A stretch of DNA of 64,000 bases, taken from NCBI GenBank assembly GCA_025765615.1, contig JAIVFJ010000078.1, forward strand, positions 186,001-250,000, in the 5' to 3' direction. This DNA is from Zopfochytrium polystomum (taxonomy: Eukaryota; Chytridiomycota; Chytridiomycetes; Chytridiales; Chytridiaceae). This document shows positions 38,683 to 48,852 of this stretch, piece after piece; positions within the stretch are counted from its first letter, which is position 1, and the number at the start of each line of letters is the position of its first letter. The notes beneath the pieces were generated by a model. It had not been told where the DNA came from and made no database searches. It saw only the letters and a list, made by a program, of their open reading frames with translations. Made by a program: the position numbers and the translations under genes.

Positions 38683-39266
38683 CAGCGATGGTCGAGTTCG
38701 ATGCACACGGGATCTGCGGAAGCAAGGCTTTTGCAACGAAAGTGTTAGGGGTTTGCACGCAAGAGCCACATGGGTGGTGAGCGAGTCAAATAAGCGAGAG
38801 TGCGAGTGCGTGTTCATTTGTACGAGTGGCATGCCAGCTATTGCGAGAACGACGGCGCACGTTGCTCGGCGATCGATTGACTGCAAAGCCCATCCGGCTG
38901 GTGTCTGCGTCTGTCTTGCCTTGTCTCATCCTTCATCCCCTTTTTACGTGATTCCAACCCACTTCCCCTCTCTCTCCCACACACTACTGGGCCTTCAGTA
39001 CCTACGGCGTCACCCTCACTGGCTCTCTCAGCAACCTGCCCACCGCAACTGGTGGCGGCTCGGGATCGGGCAGCACTACTGGCGGCGCTGTTACCACCAG
39101 CGGCCCAACCACCACTGGCGGCGCTGCTACCACCACCTCCACCCCCACGGGCGCTTCCACAAGCACGAACAACCAGCTCAAGTCTTCGGCCATGTCCGCC
39201 CACGGCGCGCAGAGCCAGCTCGTTGCGGCTGCCTCGCTCTTTGCCGCTGCAGTGCTCGCCATCTAG
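38268..39266 (+). CDS. Small secreted six-cysteine protein with GPI-type tail, paralogue 2
   Basis: Exons 38268-38635 and 38999-39266. It starts with an Ala/Val-rich signal peptide (cleavage likely after VNA, residue about 22), then six cysteines in the same C, C, CxC, C, C order ('AAVYKCVCGTPNLVPDIQNV'). A longer Gly/Ser/Thr linker follows, and then a hydrophobic end ('SQLVAAASLFAAAVLAI') consistent with GPI anchoring. The intron sits after the last cysteine in the same phase as in paralogue 1 and opens with a GT repeat. It has about 29 more residues between the second and third cysteines than paralogue 1. A surface or wall protein is likely; no enzymatic role can be seen. Confidence 0.82.
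38640..38681 (+). repeat. (GT)n at the 5' end of an intron
   Basis: Begins five bases inside the intron that starts at 38636; about 20 GT units. Confidence 0.9.
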
Positions 39267-39557
39267 ACTTGCCCGTCGTCTTCTACTTCTTGTTCTATGT
39301 TTTCTACTTCCCCCTCCCCTCGTTTTTCTTGATTCTATAACAGTGGGCCCCCCGTTCTTTTTTTTCTTTTCCCTGTCCTCGCGCTTGCCGTTTTTCCCTG
39401 TTAGGAGCGAGTGGAACGAAAGAAATGAACCAATACAGCCCCTGGCTGATAGACTTCAGCCTTGTCCAAGATTTATTGTTCGCGTTGGGAAATTGTCTCT
39501 TGCTTTTATCAAGAAAAGCAACAACGGTCAAGAAAAGCAGCAACGCTCACGGTGACG
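39267..39557. other. Short spacer before the Tectonic-family gene
   Basis: T/C-rich 3' flank of the previous gene followed by sequence containing a possible earlier ATG at 39425. The true start of the next gene is not resolved. Confidence 0.4.
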
Positions 39558-40618
39558 ATGCCGCACCCGCAGCCGCAGCAGCAGGCATCACAACAACGAC
39601 GACGACGACGACAACGACGACGACAGCAACCACGACAGTTGTCGCGACGACATCAATGGCGACGCAGCGTTCGTTCACCCACAAAAGCAGCCCAGGCCAC
39701 GACGACGACGACGACGACTACGAAACCCATCGCCGTCGCCGCTTCCGTCATTGCCACCGCCACTTCCACAGCCACCACCAACACTTCTACGACTACCATC
39801 GTCCGCCTCGTCCGACTCCCGCGCCTCGACGGCCCCAAAGTCGCTGCATCCGTCTTCACACTCCTCCTGTCCGCATCCATCCTCGCACCCACCGCCGCGC
39901 CCTGGCTTGCTTGTTTGTGCTTTTTGTGTTCTACAAAGATCCATTTCCTCTTCCACCGACTGATTCCTGGTTTTTTTTCTTTCCCCCTCTCCGCTCTCTC
40001 GCTCTCTCTCTTGCTCTGTCTCTTTCTATCTCTCTCGCTCTCGCGACTGCCTCTCTTTCTTTTTCTGTTTTCTGTTCACGACAATAGTCGCCCAGACCCT
40101 TACACAGGTCAACGTTTCGGTCTACCCGACGCTTCCCCCGGGCGCTGTGCCCATCGACTGGACTCAGGTGAGCGGCTGCGCCCTTGTCTTCGTGCCCACC
40201 GACGTTTTGGGTTTTTTGAGACGGGCAAATTCCCCCCCAAACACCAACAAAAAAAAAAAAAAAAAAAATTTCCAGGCCACGCTCTCCTCGACGTCAACGC
40301 CGACCGCAAACATCGACCTCGCGACCTGCACCTGCGACCTGACCCTCCGCGCCTGCGACCTCAACTGCTGCTGCGACCCGGACTGCGCAGGCATCAGCCC
40401 CGCCGCCGCCGCTCGCGACGGGTGCCTCGACGTCCTCGCCTCCAGGCCGCCCGTCGTGCCCGTCTGCGCCGCGCTGCTGGTCAGAGTCAATGGCGTCGCG
40501 ACGACGGGAGCGGGATCGGGTTCGGGGTCGGGTTCGGCCGCTGCTGGCGTGCTGCAGACCGTTGCGGGCGGCGCCGCCGGCGGGCTGTGCGTGTTCAAGG
40601 ATAACAGTTGAGTATGGG

Positions 40619-40681
<63 letters not shown>

Positions 40682-41914
40682 GGCTTGTTTCGCAACTGAC
40701 GGTCCGAACCCGACCAAACCGAAAATAAAAAAATAAAATAAAAAAACAAAAAAAAACCCAATTCAAGGCCCCATCAAAGGCTTCTTCTACAAAGACCCTG
40801 GCACGACATACCAGTCCGACAACTACTTTTCCGAGATGGAGGCCCTTAACGAGTTCTCGTACAGCGTCACCTCATACGCCGTCGACTCGGTCTACGACAA
40901 GGACACGAGCCTGCAACCCGTCGTGCTCTCGACGCCCTACAAGGTGAGGTCGAGGAACGGAGTCCCACCCAGTTCGTTCGTTTTTCACGTTAAACCGGAA
41001 ACTGACCCAACACAACGCACAAATTTTTTTACAACAACAAAATAAATTGAAATAACTAGATGGGAGACTTTGTGCTTGTACAGTACCCCAACACGGGAAA
41101 GGAAGCCGCCTTCTTGAGCCTGCCGGCTCCGTCCGTCTCCGGCGTCTGCAACGATGGGAACCCCGCGAGTTGAGTGTTTGGAGCAGGAGCCGTTGGGATG
41201 CAACCATTTTCGCGTTGTCCTCACTAGGCTCCATTTCCCTGACTTTTCATCTTTGCCGTGCGCGCTTCCAGAGTCTGCCTTTTCGAACATTCAACTGACA
41301 CAAAATATCGCTTCCAGAGTTTCTCGAGACGGAAACGACTACTTGCACGCGCGACGTGCCCATCAAGGCTGCGTCGAGTTTGTGCCGCGCGGGCTCCGTG
41401 ATAGACGTTGCTCGCTACCTTGACGGCTTTAGCGTCCTGGCGGTAAGGCGAGGGACGGAAGTAGAGCGAGGCGTTTCGTGGGAAGGGGGGTGGCGGCTGA
41501 GCACCGAATGCTCTTATGCGCCCGGAGCAAACCTCAACTTTGACCGTCCTTCACATTTTGACCCCCCCGCACCTGCAATTCACAAAACCCAGGGAGACGG
41601 CAGCTACGTCAGCGCCTCAAAGACTATCTGCGCCGACCCGGCCCCGAACGCCACGCACTCCACCCTCTGCACCAGCCTCCCGCCTCAGTGGGACGCCAAC
41701 ACCGACACGTGCTCCCGCGTCGCCGTCGGTATCTACTACACCTTTACGTACAACGTCGACGCCGGATCCGGCCTCGCCATCATCTCCGCCCTCGACGTCG
41801 CTGTCGTGTTTGGACAGTACCAGATCGGAGACACACCCTCGGGCGTCGTGCAGACCTTTGGCGTCGCCTGGGTTAAGGTGGGTGTGTGAGTGAGTGAGTG
41901 AGTGAGTGAGTTAG

Positions 41915-42012
<98 letters not shown>

Positions 42013-42610
42013 GATGCATTCTTTCGCATTTGCTTAACCCTTCCAACACCATTCTCGCCCGACAGAAAGGCACCCAGCCCCCGCTCACCAAATCCGGCAA
42101 CCCGGGCTACATCACGGGCGCGCCGGTCCTCTTTGGCACAGCGCTGACCTCCCCGGCCCCCGCGATCGCCTACTTCCCCTACGACGCGCAGAGCCCGACG
42201 CTCGGCGGCGGCTTCTCGCTGCCGCGCGACGTGCTGCACGACGGCGGCGTGCTGTCGTGCGTGGACCCCGGCGGCGCGTCCCCGGCCGCGGCCGTCGTCG
42301 CGGCCGCCTCGCGCCTGCCCGTGACCTTTGCCGAAGACGCGGCCGCCGGCTGCACGCTGTACCTCGCGCGCCGCGACCTCGACGCGTCGACGCCCGCCGG
42401 CTGCGCGGCCGTGCGCGCCAGCGCCGAGCGCATCCTCACCGCCGGGGGCAGGGTCGGCGGGTCCGTGAACCGCGTCGGCAAGTTTGGCAGCGCGAGCCCG
42501 ACCGCCGTCGGCGACTGGGTGCCCGTGCTGGTCACCGAGAAGGGGGACAAGGTTTGGTGCTGCAAACACCTGCTCACTCATTCACCCACTGACGCTCACG
42601 AACGCCGAAC

Positions 42611-42648
<38 letters not shown>

Positions 42649-43139
42649 TATATATATATTAGTCGGCCCTGGACGAAGGCACCGGCTCCTGCACGTCGGT
42701 GCTGACGCAGCTGGACGTCCAGTTCCTCACGGCCGACCTCGGCGCGGCCGGCAGCCCGCAGCCCGCGGTCGTCGCCGCCCGCGTCGTCAAGACCTACGCG
42801 ACCCTCCGGTTCCGCTGCCTCGTACCCGACGACTGCCGCCCGGCCGCAGGCCCGCGGTCGTCGTCGACCTCGTCATCCTCGCCGGACCCGGCGCGGCTGC
42901 AGCGCTTCCGTCTGAGGGCGACGGTCGAGTTTGTCGAAGTAGCCGGCGACTACGCGCCGGCCATGTTTGTCCCGTCCCCGCCCGCACTCGTGCCCACGCT
43001 GCCGGACGACTTGTTTTACCCGTTCAAACTGCCCGTCGCTTCCGCCGCCGGCCCGGGACCGGGAAGACGACGCCAATGCGCGGTGGTGGCAGCGGCGGTC
43101 GCTGTCGCGTGCGCGGTGTGGGTGGCGGTGGTAGGCTGA
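39558..43139 (+). CDS. TCTN: Tectonic-family ciliary transition-zone protein
   Basis: The hallmark Tectonic cysteine motif is complete: 'CTCDLTLRACDLNCCCDPDC'. Downstream pieces also fit: 'GLCVFKDN', 'IKGFFYKDPGTTYQSDNYFS', 'CSRVAVGIYYTFTYNVD' and 'VAVVFGQYQIG'. Exons: to 40167, 40276-40606, 40768-40943, 41060-41168, 41318-41442, 41593-41877, 42066-42551 and 42663-43139; all joints after 40167 are in phase. It ends in a hydrophobic segment ('CAVVAAAVAVACAVWVAVVG') likely to be a membrane anchor. Tectonics are secreted or membrane glycoproteins of the transition zone that gate ciliary membrane content. The N-terminus is uncertain: the frame from 39558 is Thr-rich and has a hydrophobic stretch ('VAASVFTLLLSASILAPTAA') but needs an intron and a frame change to reach 40088. 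Introns are loaded with GT and A repeats. Confidence 0.85.
40618..40681 (+). repeat. (GT)n in a Tectonic intron
   Basis: About 30 GT units lying 11 bases downstream of the 5' splice site at 40607. Confidence 0.95.
41879..42012 (+). repeat. (GTGA)n then long (GT)n at the start of a Tectonic intron
   Basis: The intron begins at 41878; GTGA repeats start within ten bases and pass into about 45 GT units, so almost the whole 188-base intron is repeat. Confidence 0.95.
42611..42646 (+). repeat. Poly-A tract inside the last Tectonic intron
   Basis: About 35 consecutive A followed by 'tgtatatatatattag', which serves as the acceptor region for exon 42663. Confidence 0.9.
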
Positions 43140-44292
43140 GAGTGGGCTCCGGGCAGTCGTGAAAAAAAAACAAAAAAAAAAAAAACAAAAAAAACGGATT
43201 TGCTCCGGTGGGGGTTGTTCGCATCGCGCGTTGGCCCGCTCGAATCCTTCCTGTTGATCAAGGTCCATCCGCCTTCCTCCCTCCACGCCTCTTCCCGCTA
43301 CCGAACCGACACTAGCCTCCCCCGAATTCCCCCCGACCCAAACCCGTTCTTTACTTGCTCTCTTCCACGCCCCCTTCATAGACAAAATATAATAACGCTT
43401 ATTGTGAGTCTCGATATGAGTTTTTTGAAAGAGACAGAGAGTGAGCGAGAGAGAGAGAGAGAGAGTGTGTGTGTGTGTGTGTGTGTGTGCAACACCCTGG
43501 AACCCACCCCTCCCCCCACTGTGTTATTTCAACAACAAACACAAACCAATCAATCAAGCAAAATGTCGCGTTCGGAAGGAAAAAAAAAAGAAAAGAAAAA
43601 AATAACGGGCCCTAGCCAAGCTGGTACTTGCATCTGTGAATAAATAGTAGTACTTTCAAACATTAATATATTTCAGTGATCGAGCGAATCACCGTTGCTC
43701 GTAAAATACCCACGACGATCGACTTGTTACGTCTGATTGCGGCTTGCTCGGCACCGCCGCACTCGGACGAGCACGGCGCGCCCCCCCCCCCTGTGTGCCG
43801 GGCGGGCCGGGCGGGCCAAGAACGGTGTGCCGGGCAACCGGGGCACGCGATGAGTTGCTGCTGCTGTGTAAGGGGGTGGAGACAGGGTCAGGGAGACAGA
43901 GCAGAGAGAGAGAGGGTAGAGAGAGAGGGCAGAGAGAGAGAGGGAGAGAGAGAGAGAGAGGGAGAGTGAGTGTGTGAGAGAGTAGACCGCGACATCTTTG
44001 ACAGAATGTGGGCCGCATTCCATGCAAGAAAACAACAACACCCCCCGCTTTATTTGAAAAAATGCTGGAAGCCAAGAGACCCAAAAAAACAAACATACAT
44101 ACACATAAGGAGTAAAGGAAGACAGAGAGACAGAGAGACAGAGAGACAGACAGACAGACAGACAAGGTAGGTCACTTGCACAGTGGGGCGGCCCGCCTCG
44201 GAACTTCGTTGGCCGTCGCGCATATCCTGGGCTGAGTGGCGACCCACCACCCATATGCCGTCTGCGGGAAACAGGGGGAGAGAAAGAGAGAG

Positions 44293-44361
<69 letters not shown>

Positions 44362-44663
44362 TAGATTGATAGGGACACACACACACACGCACACTTTCAC
44401 ACACGCCCGGTGTTCCATCAATTCTCTTCCCGCCCGCCCTCACACACACACATGCAACAAATAAATAAAACATCCGTCCGGCCCAGCGTCGACACCACTC
44501 CACCCCCAGCGCCATTCTACTTCTTCTACTTCTTCTTCTTACCCTACCCCCTACCGCACCGCACCGCACCGCACCCACTCCCCCCCCACCAAGCAGCTCC
44601 CCGCGCAAGGCCCATCCATCCTCGCGGTCAAATAATAAAAAAGAGAGCAAAAACGTTCCCGCT
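43140..44663. other. Spacer with simple repeats, no gene
   Basis: Contains GA/GT microsatellites (43435-43490), GA (43905-43975), GACA (44120-44165), and a pure GA tract at about 44296-44360. A C-rich leader (44480-44600) precedes the protease ATG at 44664. Long frames here follow the repeats and have no domains. Confidence 0.6.
44296..44360. repeat. (GA)n microsatellite
   Basis: About 30 uninterrupted GA units ending in GATAGATAGAT. Confidence 0.95.
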
Positions 44664-44846
44664 ATGCCTTTGGCCGTCGTCTTTGCCGGTGGCGCGGCGC
44701 TCCTCCTGGCCGTCGCCGCGTCGTCGTCGCCGGTTGTCGCCGCTCCGTTCGTGGCCGGCAACGCCAACCTTGCTTCGAGCGCAAGCACGAGCGGAGGCGT
44801 AATGTACCAGGCAAGTACTTTTCTTGTTTTTTATTTTATTTCACTT

Positions 44847-44889
<43 letters not shown>

Positions 44890-46199
44890 GTATGGGAAGC
44901 AGGCGGAAGTAAAAGCCCAACCTCATACCTATTCAATGCCCCTGCCCCCCACCACTCAAAATCCAGGTCGCCATCAGCAAAGTGATGGACCCGTCCGGCC
45001 ACAACTCGTTCCGCGCCATCGACCGCTGGGCCGCCCGCATGTCCGCCGACAACTCGACGCTGCGCCGTCGTGCTACCACGTCGTCGTCCGTGGCGCTCAC
45101 CAACAGCGACAACTTTTTGTACACGGCCCCCGTCACGCTCGGCAACGGACAGGCGTTCACGCTGGACCTCGACACGTTGAGTGTTGTGATTAATTTTTTT
45201 TCTTTGTTTTCTTACTTGCCTCTTTACGGCTGCGGACTAACTATAAATTACAACAGAGGGTCCTCCGACACCTGGTTCCGCGGCGCCGCCTGCCACTCCG
45301 CCGACCAATCCTGCGGCGTCGCCGGCCAACCCGCCGTCGCGACCACCACCGACAACACCCTGGTCGCAACGGGCAAGTCCTGGTCCACCACCTACGGCTC
45401 CGGCATGGTCGTCGGCAACATCTACACGGGGCCCGTCACCATGGCAGGCATGTCCGCCCGCATCCTCCTCGGCGTCACCACCCACGAGACAGGCTTCAAC
45501 ACCGTCGGCGACGGGCTCATGGGCCTCGCGTTCGCCGGGATTTCGAACATTGCGGCGGCGGCTGGGGCGGCCGGGGCGGCCGCGACGACGAGCTCGAATT
45601 GGATCGACGCGCTGGCGTTGCAGAACAACGTGTTTTCGTTCTACCTCTCGGCCGCCGCGAACGGGGACACGGGGGAAATGACCGTCGGCGGGATGGACCC
45701 CGCGCGCTTCACCGGCGCCGTCAACTACCACCCGCTCGTGTCCGAGACGTACTGGCAGCTCTCCTGGGCCGGCGGGACCTGGGCCGTCGGCGCCGCCGCC
45801 GCCGGCGCGCTGGACGGCGCCGTCAACTCGGTGATCGCCGACACCGGCACGTCCCTGGTCATCCTCGACACCGCGGCCGCGGCCGGCGTCAACGCGGCCA
45901 TCGGCGCCAAGTACTCGGCCGCCGTCGGCGCGTACGTGGTGCCCTGCAGCGTCGCGACCACCGGCCCTAACGTGACGCTGACCTTTGGCGGCGCCGCGTA
46001 CGCCATCCCCGCGAGCGTGTACGTGCTGAACGCCGGCACCACCGCGGCGGGGGCGGCGACGTGCATTTCCGGGTTTACGGCGGGCGCGGCGCAGGCGACG
46101 GTCGGGATTCTGGGCGACGTGTTTTTGCGGCAGTATTATAGCGTGTTTGATAAGGCGAACAAGCAGGTCGGGTTCGCGCTGGCGGTGCACCCGCAGTGA
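44664..46199 (+). CDS. Pepsin-type (A1) secreted aspartic protease
   Basis: Exons 44664-44810, 44967-45175 and 45257-46199 join in phase to 432 residues. A signal peptide (to about residue 28, 'VVAAP') and a propeptide precede the mature enzyme. Both active-site aspartates are present: 'LDLDTGSSDTW' (the DTG spans the second intron) and 'SVIADTGTSLVIL'. The flap region reads 'KSWSTTYGSGMVVGNIY', with the usual Tyr. The cysteine pair 'CHSADQSC' follows the first active site, as in pepsins, and 'VGILGDVFLRQYYSVFDKAN' near the end is typical. A secreted endopeptidase is expected, active at acid pH. It lacks a C-terminal GPI-type tail. Intron 1 uses a GC donor (gcaagt, phase 0) and intron 2 a GTTGAG donor. 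Confidence 0.93.
44849..44886 (+). repeat. Poly-T tract in protease intron 1
   Basis: About 37 consecutive T within the 156-base GC-AG intron 44811-44966. Confidence 0.9.
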
Positions 46200-46953
46200 A
46201 TCGAGGAAGGGAAGAATGCGGGACGGTTTCAGTTTTGGTTTTTTTCGCTGTGTGTGTTTTCTTTCCCCGTTTTTCTTTTTGTTGCTGTTGTTGTTGTTCC
46301 TTTCTCTTTTTCTTTCTCTTTCTCGGTATCCGCGCGCGCAGCAGTCTCGCAGTCTCTTTCTCCGGGACACTTATTCTTCTTCCTTGGAGCGAAGTCTCAA
46401 CGCGTCGTGTCTGTATTTTTTTTGTGCCCCTCACTCTTCAAGTTTTGTGAGCAGGACTCAAACTCCGACCCCCCATTGAGGAGAGGAGGCGGGGGCGAAA
46501 AAAGAAAAAGGAGAGCATACGTGAATATCTGAAGTATTTTTCATCAATTTTTTTTTACAAAGAAACTATTTTTCATCATTTTTTTTTTCACAAAGAAACT
46601 CTTTGGAACTTGCGCGTGAGGGAAAAAAAAAGCATTTGAACTTTGAAATAAGAAAGTACGAAAAGTTTCGATCGCTTGCACGGAGGGTGATTTTACAGAA
46701 CTCGACAGATTCAGTGGGGAAATTTGGTGCCAACAACACGGTGTGGTTAAGCCGCAATCAATTAGAAAGAGAGACGGGATCAGGGAGGGAGAGGCAATAC
46801 AGTCAAGTGGTGCGCCGAATCAAGAGAAAGATTAGAATAGCTTTAAAAAACTGGATCAACAAAACGAAAATCACGCAGAATCGAACAGAATCAAGCGTAC
46901 AACAAAGCAACCCAAACAGAGGAAAAAAAACAAATTAAAGAAGCTTCGATGCG
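46200..46953. other. Convergent 3' spacer
   Basis: Lies between the protease (plus) and the phosphoesterase (minus), which converge. T-rich, with GTTGTTGTT and short A/T runs; contains a near repeat of 'tttttcatca.tttttttt.cacaaagaaact' at about 46537-46566 and 46568-46601. No gene. Confidence 0.5.
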
Positions 46954-48043
46954 CTAGGCAACAAACACTTTCGACGCGTCGTACCCTTGGAACCCGACGA
47001 CGCCGTCCCGGTCTTGGTTCTGCGCGTACCCAACCTGGTTCGCGACGACCCTTGTTCCGTGCAGCGTAAAATCGACCGAATAGTGTGTGTGGCCGTAGCA
47101 CCACACGCTCACGCGGTCCCCGCCAAACATCTGGTGCAAGTCCGTGCCAAACGCGTGCTGCATCGGACGCGGCACCGGCGCGCTCTCGAACCGCGGGTGC
47201 GACGTCCACCTCATGAGCGGCGCGTGGTGCGTGATCACCACCACTCGCGGCGGCTCCGCGTGTGGGTGCCCCGGTATCACCCCCGCGTCGCAGTCGTTAG
47301 AAGTCCGGTAGGTCCGCCAAATATCGTCCAGCTCCGCCTCCAGCCACGCACGGTCCCGCCCGTGGAGTTCGTTGTACTCGGAAACCGTCAGCCGGTGGCT
47401 GCCCCGCGCGTTTTGCGGTTGCAGACGGATGTGGTGGAAGTCGCCGGCGTCTTTCAGGTTGTCGTAGACGTGCGCGGCCACCTCGGGGGGGTGGGTCGGG
47501 ATGTCGGACCAGAGGGTGCAGCCGAGGATGATGACGTTGTGCTCGGGGATCAGGTCGTTGATCCGGGTGCGGTTGAGGAAGGTAAAGGGTGTGCTGGTGG
47601 CGGCGGCAGCAGCAGCAACCCGCGCGCGAGGGGCGGCCGCCGAGGCGGCGGTGCACTGGTCCGCGAGGTCCTGCAGCCGTTTTCTCGGTTTGCACGACGG
47701 ACGAGCCGTGGAACTCGTGGTTGCCGGCGATGAAAAACACTCGCCGGAATCGACCGGCGGTCGCGAGTCTTTGCAGCGTCGTCTCGTACAGGGTTCTGCT
47801 CTTCGAGGTGTGCGGCGACCCCATGTCGCCCGCCAGGATGAGGTACTCGGCTCCGCCGGTCGGGTTGACCGTGTGGACGGTCGGGTGGTTGTTGTGGGCG
47901 GCGGTTTCAAATGTTTCCGTGTGCATGTCGGACATGAGGGTGAACCTGAAGGGCCGGGGCGGCGTCGATAGGTTTGCACCAGAGGCGGAGGGAGCCGGGC
48001 TTGGCGGCGCGCCGACCGGCGCGGTGGGTATAGTATTGGTCAA
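46954..48043 (-). CDS. Calcineurin-like metallophosphoesterase, with a one-base frame break
   Basis: On the minus strand the five metallophosphoesterase blocks appear in order: 'FTLMSDMHTE' (DxH), 'YLILAGDMGSPH' (GDxx), 'VFFIAGNHEFHG' (GNHE), 'RVVVITHHAPLMRW' (HH) and 'SVWCYGHTHYSVDF' (GHTH). The first three are in the frame starting at Met 48043; the last two are in the frame ending at 46954. The frames cross at an AAAA run (plus 47680-47683), where one A too many would explain the shift. With no room for an intron there, this is either a sequence error or a real null allele. The family hydrolyses phosphomonoesters or diesters with two metal ions; the substrate is not predictable. An Ala-rich insertion follows the break. 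There is no signal peptide, so it is probably cytosolic. Confidence 0.82.
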
Positions 48044-48852
48044 AGCGTTGGACGGACCCGCCTGAAGCGACGTGTTTTACGCCAATCGTCCTTGTGCGGC
48101 GACGGGGGGGAGCAGGTCTAGTTGCTGCAGGTCTGCGAGCCGCCGTCGGTGGCGAGCGTGACCGGTCCGTTCCCGTCCCCGCCGCCGTCGACGCCCAAGC
48201 GGTCCTCCTCCTCCTGTCGGTGTTTGTGCCGACGGTTCTGCGGCCCCGCGCAGGAGCCGCAGCCGCAGCCGGAGCCGCAGCCGTTGCCACCGGTTGTCGA
48301 CGCCCTCGAGTTGCAGGCGGTAACGGCGGCGGCGTCCCCGGTTCCGCCTCCGTCGATGTGGGCACTGTTCGTTTTGGTGGCATGTTTGTTTGTTTGTTTG
48401 TTAGTTTGTGCCTCGATTTTCAAGGTCCTGCGGCAGAGGGAGTTTGTTCAATCAACCATTTTTGTGTGGACTGCTTGCTGCTGTTGCTATAAATAAATAA
48501 TAATAAATAATAATGATATGTAAAACGTAACTAGCATATGCCGAAGGGGAGGGAGGGGGGGGAGGGAGGGAGGCACACTCTCGGACGCACACGTTAACCA
48601 ATTTCGAGCTGACGTGGCGCAATCGTTTGCGTTTTCTTTTTTTTTTTTCTTTTCTTTTCTTTTCTTTTCTTTTCTTTTCTTTTTTTTCTGGTAGGGAAAG
48701 GCTTTTGACAAACAAAAAAATACAAAAAGAAATACAAACAGAGAGACCACCCACACCCCTCCACACACGATCAACCCCAACACCCACCCACACGATCCAA
48801 GCCTTTCCCACCCGCTCATTCCTTACTACCGCGAAAACAAAGAAAAGAGGGA
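48044..48852. promoter_or_regulatory. Divergent upstream region of phosphoesterase and SurE-type gene
   Basis: Both genes read away from this 809-base stretch. It carries a GC-rich half (48060-48330), in which the minus frame could extend the phosphoesterase upstream ('RRRTRTIGVKHVASGG'), and an AT-rich half with TTTTC pentamer repeats (48640-48690). No defined promoter motif can be assigned. Confidence 0.4.
48638..48689 (+). repeat. (TTTTC)n pentanucleotide repeat
   Basis: About seven TTTTC units flanked by T runs. Confidence 0.85.

Noticed and set aside
36954..39266. CFEM domain call for the six-cysteine proteins
   Set aside because: CFEM has eight cysteines with characteristic spacing; only six are present, in another pattern.
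45237..46370. 377-codon minus-strand frame opposite the aspartic protease
   Set aside because: Arises from GC-rich third positions of the protease; no recognisable protein.
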